The notes under the pieces are model-generated. The model was not told the DNA's origin. It saw only the letters and a list, made by a program, of their open reading frames with translations, and ran no database searches. 64,000 bases of DNA from Macquaria australasica (lineage: Eukaryota; Chordata; Actinopteri; Centrarchiformes; Percichthyidae): assembly GCA_005408345.1 (NCBI GenBank), contig SEMN01000347.1, positions 476,442 to 540,441 on the forward strand, written 5' to 3'. Numbering within the stretch: position 1 is the stretch's first letter; each line of letters starts with the position of its first letter. Shown piece by piece: positions 58,070 through 64,000 of this stretch. The position numbers and the translations under genes were made by a program.

Positions 58070-58251
58070 TGTTGCTCTAACTGAGGTTTCTTCCATTTTT
58101 CCCTTTTAAAAGGTTTATTTTGGTAGTTTTTCCTCATTCGAATCGAGGGTCTAAGGACAGAGAGTGTAGTATGATGTACAGATTGTAAAGCCCCTTGAGG
58201 CAAATTGTGATTTATGATATTGGGCTATATAAATAAAACTGACTTGACTTG
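58070..58251 (+). mobile_element. retroelement 3' end with (ACTTG)n tail
   Basis: TGAGGTTTCTTCCATTTTTC, TCGAGGGTCTAAGGACAGAG, GTAAAGCCCCTTGAGGCAAA and TTGGGCTATATAAATAAAAC, then GACTTGACTTG. This is a fish retroelement 3' region I recognise, with short tandem tail; the exact family is not certain. Confidence 0.65.
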
Positions 58252-60224
58252 CAGACTGAAATAGGCACTGCCACCTCTTGTTTGTTATATATTTGTCTCA
58301 TAATGCATTGGCAAAACTGGAGACCAAAAAGCAGTGGAAGTAGGTGGCCATTCAAGGTGTGACACCACCAAGTCCAAAGTTTCTGTACTGAGAAGTGACA
58401 AAAGATCAAACGTGCTTCTCAAACACTTGCACAGGAAAATTGCACATAAAATATAATGTATATAAAAGCAAACAGCATAATCTGAATCTGAGTCATGAAC
58501 ATCCAAGACTCAAAAAGACAGAATGCCCTAAAATCTCTAAATGATATAAAAAGTTGTACACATAAAAGTTTGACATCATGGTCATTTCCCACAGCTGTAA
58601 AAGCCAATTGACTGGCCTGCAGCACTGGGTCATGAGGGCAAATGTTAGCCTCACAAACCCAGCCCACAAACTTTCCCTCTGCTTATTGTAGTAAGGCTCA
58701 GTGGGACTTGGGTTGGGATTATCTGTGGCCGCAGAGCAAAACTGGTTTGCAGGTGATTGGATTAGCCTTCAGAGCCATAAATCAAATATAATGCCTGAGT
58801 CTAATTCGAAATTAGGTGCTCCTTGTTGTTTTCATCTTCTAAACCACTAACTATAATTTGCTAATTGGTCGGTCTTCCCGGTAACCCTATCCTCCGTGGA
58901 TGTGGTCCACACTAATAAAATTGAACTTGATAAAACTTGAAATTGATTTAGGCTGGCTTCTCTGAGGCTATATCACAGTGGCCTACCTGCTGTTGCTGGT
59001 AAAGATAGGTGGTAAAGTTTCCACCTTATTTACACTTAAAATAATGGAGGATGAAAAAGATCTACCAGCCATTGATAGATTTGTCAAATTTTTGGTCAGG
59101 ATCTGCAACAGCTGATATGATAAAGAGTAAAAAGGTGCCTCAAAAAGGTATTGATGTATTCCTGCTATTTGGCTTTTGGGCATGAGGGATTAGAAGATAC
59201 TTATACTAAAACAAGATATACAGTATGGATTACTGCTCCCTGTGGGTAATGAAACAGAATGTAGTATACTGTGTTGTATGGCTTGCTTGTAGTCACTTTT
59301 GCAGGCAGAGCCATTACGACTTCAACTGTCAACATAAGCTGGTGCAGGATGCTATTTTGACAAACATGGGAGCAGGCACTCCCACTCAGTCCTCTTTGTG
59401 TGTTGCAGCAGACACTGAAAAACCAATCTGAATATACAGCCTCCAGTTAAATCCTCCTCCGGACAACAGAGCCACACTGAAAGACTTCATGTAAATCTCC
59501 TCGTTGCCATTTGAACGAAATGAAAAGAGGGAATAAAAGACAGCTCTGACTGACAGACAGAGAGGCGGAGAGGAAGCGGGAGGACAGGAAACGAGACCTT
59601 TGCCGAAGAGAAACAAGAGAAGAGTGAAGGCAGGGTGAGGGCAGGGAGGAGAGGTGAGAGCAAGATAAAAACAGACGCTGGAGAGGGTTAGAGGGGAGGA
59701 AATGAAAGAGGCAGGAATGAGATAAGATGGGAGAGCAACAGAGGAGAGGAAAGGAGAGGAGAGGAGAAAATGTGGAAATGAGGAGAAGAGATGAAGAGGG
59801 AGGTGAGGAGTAGAGAGAGGAGAAGGGACTGAGAAAAGCTCCCAGATGTTTCTCAATGCAGCTAATCTGCATCCTAATAAGTGAGCAGGAAACTAATCAA
59901 CTCATACAGTTCTGCCTGTCAGTCTCTCTTTTCATCTCTTCCCCCCCTCACACTCACGAACACACACCCACACACACACACTTTGAGATGCTCATGCAGA
60001 GATAACCCCTCCCTCTCTCCACCCCACCCCCCATCATTTTATCCTTCTTTCTAATTTTGGAGTTTATGATTTCTCCCATCTCCTCCCTCCTCAGCAGTAA
60101 TCATCCATCCATCTGTCCACCCTGCAACCACTTTGTGCTTCATTGTCTCTTACAGCTAAAAATGGAACCACTTTGCTTTGTGTGAGACTTAATAGTCTTA
60201 CACATTGATAATGTTAGAACAATT

Positions 60225-60690
60225 AACAGGTGTATTTACCATGTTCACCATGTTACTTTAGGACGTCAGCATGCTAACATTTGATCATTAGCACTGAACA
60301 GATAGTAAAGCTCAGGCTGATGGGAATGTCATGAGTTTTGCAGGTATTTGGTCATGAACCAAAGAAATGGACAAAATTAAATTTGGACCAGATGGTGGTG
60401 CTAGATGAAATGTCAGGGGATTAAAGTTATTACAATTCATCCTTTGAGGACCATAAATGTGTGCACCAAATTTCAAAGCAATCCATCTGGTAGCTGCCAA
60501 GATATTTCAATAGAAAGCAAAAATGTCAACCTCATGCATATAAAATGTCATGGTAATCCATCACGTGTATGGATTTAGCCTGGGAAGCCCGTGTGTTGAG
60601 ATATTTCAGTCTAGACTAAAGTGGTGGACCAACTGACCGACCAACTGACCGACATTGCCATCCCTAGAGCCATGCCACTAGCATGGCTAA
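60225..60690 (+). repeat. GCTAACATG-family repeat (copy 4)
   Basis: It contains GCATGCTAACATTTGATCAT, TATTTGGTCATGAACCAAAG, GATGGTGGTGCTAGATGAAA and CCTAGAGCCATGCCACTAGC. It is the fullest copy, running from the GCTAACATT box to the final GCATGGCTAAA. Confidence 0.8.
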
Positions 60691-63337
60691 AAATATTAGG
60701 CACTCAAACACATGCATATGGTCAATAAGTTAAATAAAACAAAAGGCAACATATTGCTCCATCATCATTACAACTAAAGACAATCTAATCTGCAGGATTA
60801 AAGTGTAACTCCACCCTCAAATTCTGCTAGAACCCTGCCTCACAGCAAATTTAAAAAATGCAACGAATGAGGGAACAACAACTGTAGGAGGCGTGGCCTC
60901 ATGGCAACGTAGTGTGTGGGTCAGGAGACATGGGGAGACTGACTGACACTGATTAGACTCTTTTTTTATATAACCTTCATGACGTAGACAGGTCCCAACC
61001 GGTTGACTCTATGTCACCATTGGCCTCGCAGGTTCAGGGTTGATTTGAAACAGTAGATGGTGTGTTGAGCCATTTTCAACCCATGAAATGCCAATTTTTA
61101 TAAATTTGGTAAGAAATGTCAATATTAACAGCAGCATTGATGCGTTTCATCACAGTACAGTCATATCACTTAGTTTACAGCTCAAATGCACGTTTAAGTG
61201 TGCAGTACCTTTTTAAGTGAATGCCAGTGATTAGCACACCTGAGCTCATACAAAGTTTGCAATAAAAACTAAAACTTGTATTTGCCGTGAAGAAAACCCA
61301 CAGGGGCTGAAATTGAACTGCAGCTACACACTGAATAACATTCAACCAACCACTTTGAGAAGAACCTTCCTTGAAGGAGTGTCAAAACAAAATGACATAC
61401 AGGCCTGATATGCTTTTTTCCTCAGCTTTTCCTCCATTTTTTTTCTTTTTTACAGAATGGCATCCTAGCTGCCAAGTCTTCCATTGGTCTGCAGCTGCAT
61501 TTCAAAAACCTCTAGCCTGCTCCTAAATAATACATGCTCCTATGGCAACAGAGGTAAGGGTCTTGATGGAATGCGCTAGTGAGTGAACGCTATTGCATGT
61601 TGGGCACACGGGAGGATACGATGTCAGACTAGTACAGGTTCAGGTCATCTCAGTGTGAAAAGCCCAGCAAGAGTCCAGGCCTCTGGCAGACAGAGAGGCG
61701 AGGCTGCTGTCTGAGGCCAATCTGTGATGGATTTAGCCCGGGAAGTCCGTGTGCATCATGGGATCTTACCTTTCACTCACAAACTGCACATAAATGCACA
61801 CACACACCAAGCCCGACACAAAGTCAATCCTTCAGCGGGTGTTGTTCAATAATGCTCAGGGGAGGGTTGAGGGATGTCATCTTTAGAAAATAGGATTCCA
61901 TCTTACAGATCGGAGGACTGGATCAGGCTGTCTACAAAAACACATCACTGGCTGACATAATGTGTCAAGTCTGAATATGAAGTTCACACTCTCAGTCTCA
62001 CTTATTATAGTGCAACACTATCAGCTATGCTATCAGAGATGACTGAAAAGAATGGTAAATAAACAATTTACCCTCAGGAGGGTTTAACGGGAGGTGCGAG
62101 GCTATTAAGCTGCATTTGAGCTCACGTTCACAGGGGAGAGGAATGAAATGTTGACAGGGTGTAACACTTGACAGATACATTTTTATTTTGGTTGCTTGTT
62201 GTTTGCTCGCTAGTCTGTATTCAGCTAGATGTAGAAAATGCAACACTGAACATGTATGAAATATTTACACCTAAAAATGTAATAACTGAAGTCAAATAAA
62301 GAGGAGAAGTGGAGGAGCTGACAGCGTTTGCATTGACAGGGGAGAAAACAGGCATTTTGGTGTGGGTGCATCTGTGTGTGTTTTGTTTGATGTGCTGCAG
62401 GGAGACAAGATGTAGATAACGAAACGAACAGCAGCATTTAGAGAGGCGGCACAAAAGGAATTCATGTTACAGCAAGAGGAAGGGGGATGAGTCAAGGTCA
62501 CACACCAACATACAGTAAGCACAGAGGCTGTCAGGCTACCTATAAATACATGCCTCGTCCTTTTACAATAATTTTGTTTATTGACATATAAAATAATATA
62601 TATTTTTGGCATTTTTGACATTTTCTCCCAAACATAATTCCCAATTTGCACCACAGTGCTTGCTGCTGTTGAGCCCATTGTGCCTGGAGAGACTACAATG
62701 AGCCTCCTCTGATACCCAACCCAACTGAATTCAGTTGCAACCCATGTATTATTAGAGTCCATATAAAAACACAGATGGGCTGTGTTTGGAATATGGATCA
62801 TATGGTCTAGGGAATAAAGGATATAAGGAAAACATCTAATTGGGATTGTTCTGATCAAAATTGTAACTGTGATTTAAATTGTTGTTATTGTCTATAAATT
62901 AGAGGCCATGCACACCCATGGTACGCCCACACGGGTGATTTGACAGATTACACCTTTGTCATTTTTATTAGTTAAAGGAATCCAGTGACCTCACGTACAT
63001 CCCAGCATGGCTCTGCCCATCTTCAACCCGAGCAAAGGTCTAATCAGCCAATAACTAAGAACACCTGTGATGGCGTGCAGGGCCTTTAAGCTCTTGCATT
63101 TGTGATATACATAGCATTGAACAAGACTATCCTGTTCCAACAGTAGATGAAAAATATGTACTGTTGACAGCTACATAGCTGTCCACTAATGGTAATAATG
63201 ATAAGTTACTCATATCACACAGATTAACTAAACGTTTTGATATCCGACTGACAAGTTCTGCACACTGGCTGCTTGACTAATGTTAACTGTAGACTAGCTG
63301 GATGAGCAGCTTCACAGTTCCAAATCCTGCAGGTCAT

Positions 63338-63643
<306 letters not shown>

Positions 63644-64000
63644 ACAATCCACATTAAATTTATACTGACTGACTAGGCTATCTACTGTACCAATCTACCT
63701 TAATTTAGTTAAATACCACATATGACTTCACTATACTGTCAGACTTTTGTAATTTTGTTTTGTATTATGAATTGAATCTCATTATTGTGACCCGGAGGTA
63801 TTGTGATTATTTGCTACTGCATACTATTCGTTTGAGTGTAGGCTTGGAATGTCTTTATTGTTAGTCTGCTGTTTAACAGTGACATGTCTGCATTATATCA
63901 GAGAGCCTGATGTTTTTTAATGAATGCAGAACATCAATACTATACAATGTACACAGGCAGTATGTATTAGGCAAGTCAAATTTGTGTGTATATGTAATAC

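Noticed and set aside
59386..59872. 156- and 141-codon minus-strand frames
   Set aside because: They arise from a GAGGAG purine tract (Ser/Pro/Leu-rich in two overlapping frames); low-complexity artefact.
61727..61775. Possible extra itfg1 exon ending at a GTAAGA donor
   Set aside because: The reading before the donor contains stops and does not match the expected ITFG1 sequence (NNFEADAYFVKV).
62292..62858. 188-codon minus-strand open frame
   Set aside because: No domain and no signal of conservation. It overlaps two other frames on the same strand and lies in AT-rich intron; taken as chance.

Overview
The window is vertebrate nuclear DNA, most likely from a ray-finned (percomorph-like) fish. 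Small coding exons with GT/AG borders lie in AT-rich introns full of CA/GT microsatellites and of fish-type transposon relics: an RTE/Rex3-like LINE, a Tc1-like element, hAT-like and piggyBac-like elements, and several MITEs. No bacterial, phage or organellar feature is present. Nearly all of the long open frames are chance or repeat-driven.

Two protein-coding genes are supported, both on the minus strand. The first is the 5' part of neto2, a kainate-receptor auxiliary protein. Four coding exons (8023-8032, 3431-3487, 3041-3184, 281-529) give the signal peptide and the complete first CUB domain. The rest (CUB2, LDLa, transmembrane and cytoplasmic parts) lies off the left edge. The second is the 3' part of itfg1 (T-cell immunomodulatory protein, TIP). 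Six coding exons (49501-49544, 45052-45130, 25462-25586, 20002-20084, 18765-18882, 11203-11262) encode the last 168 full residues, including the single membrane helix and the cytoplasmic tail with its stop codon. The earlier FG-GAP/VCBS exons lie off the right edge. I placed all exons by hand, using conserved protein sequence, matching codon phases and splice dinucleotides.

Layout, left to right: 1-8032 neto2 exons and introns; 8033-11202 the roughly 3.2 kb gap holding the presumed neto2 5' UTR and promoter and the itfg1 3' UTR; 11203-49544 the itfg1 C-terminal exons, with one 19.5 kb intron (25587-45051) that collects many insertions; 49545-64000 a further itfg1 intron, not closed within the window. 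NETO2 and ITFG1 are also adjacent and in the same orientation in the human genome, so this is conserved microsynteny. The two genes are neighbours by descent; nothing here suggests a shared pathway.

I found no clear undescribed system. The observations most worth a second look are: two long perfect palindromes and a third hairpin within 2.3 kb of one itfg1 intron; an itfg1 splice donor with an unusual +3 base directly followed by a CA repeat; a neto2 first coding exon contributing only 10 nt behind a leader rich in short upstream ORFs; a LINE insertion with intact target-site duplications; a piggyBac-like element splitting an older repeat; and a THAP zinc-finger relic.
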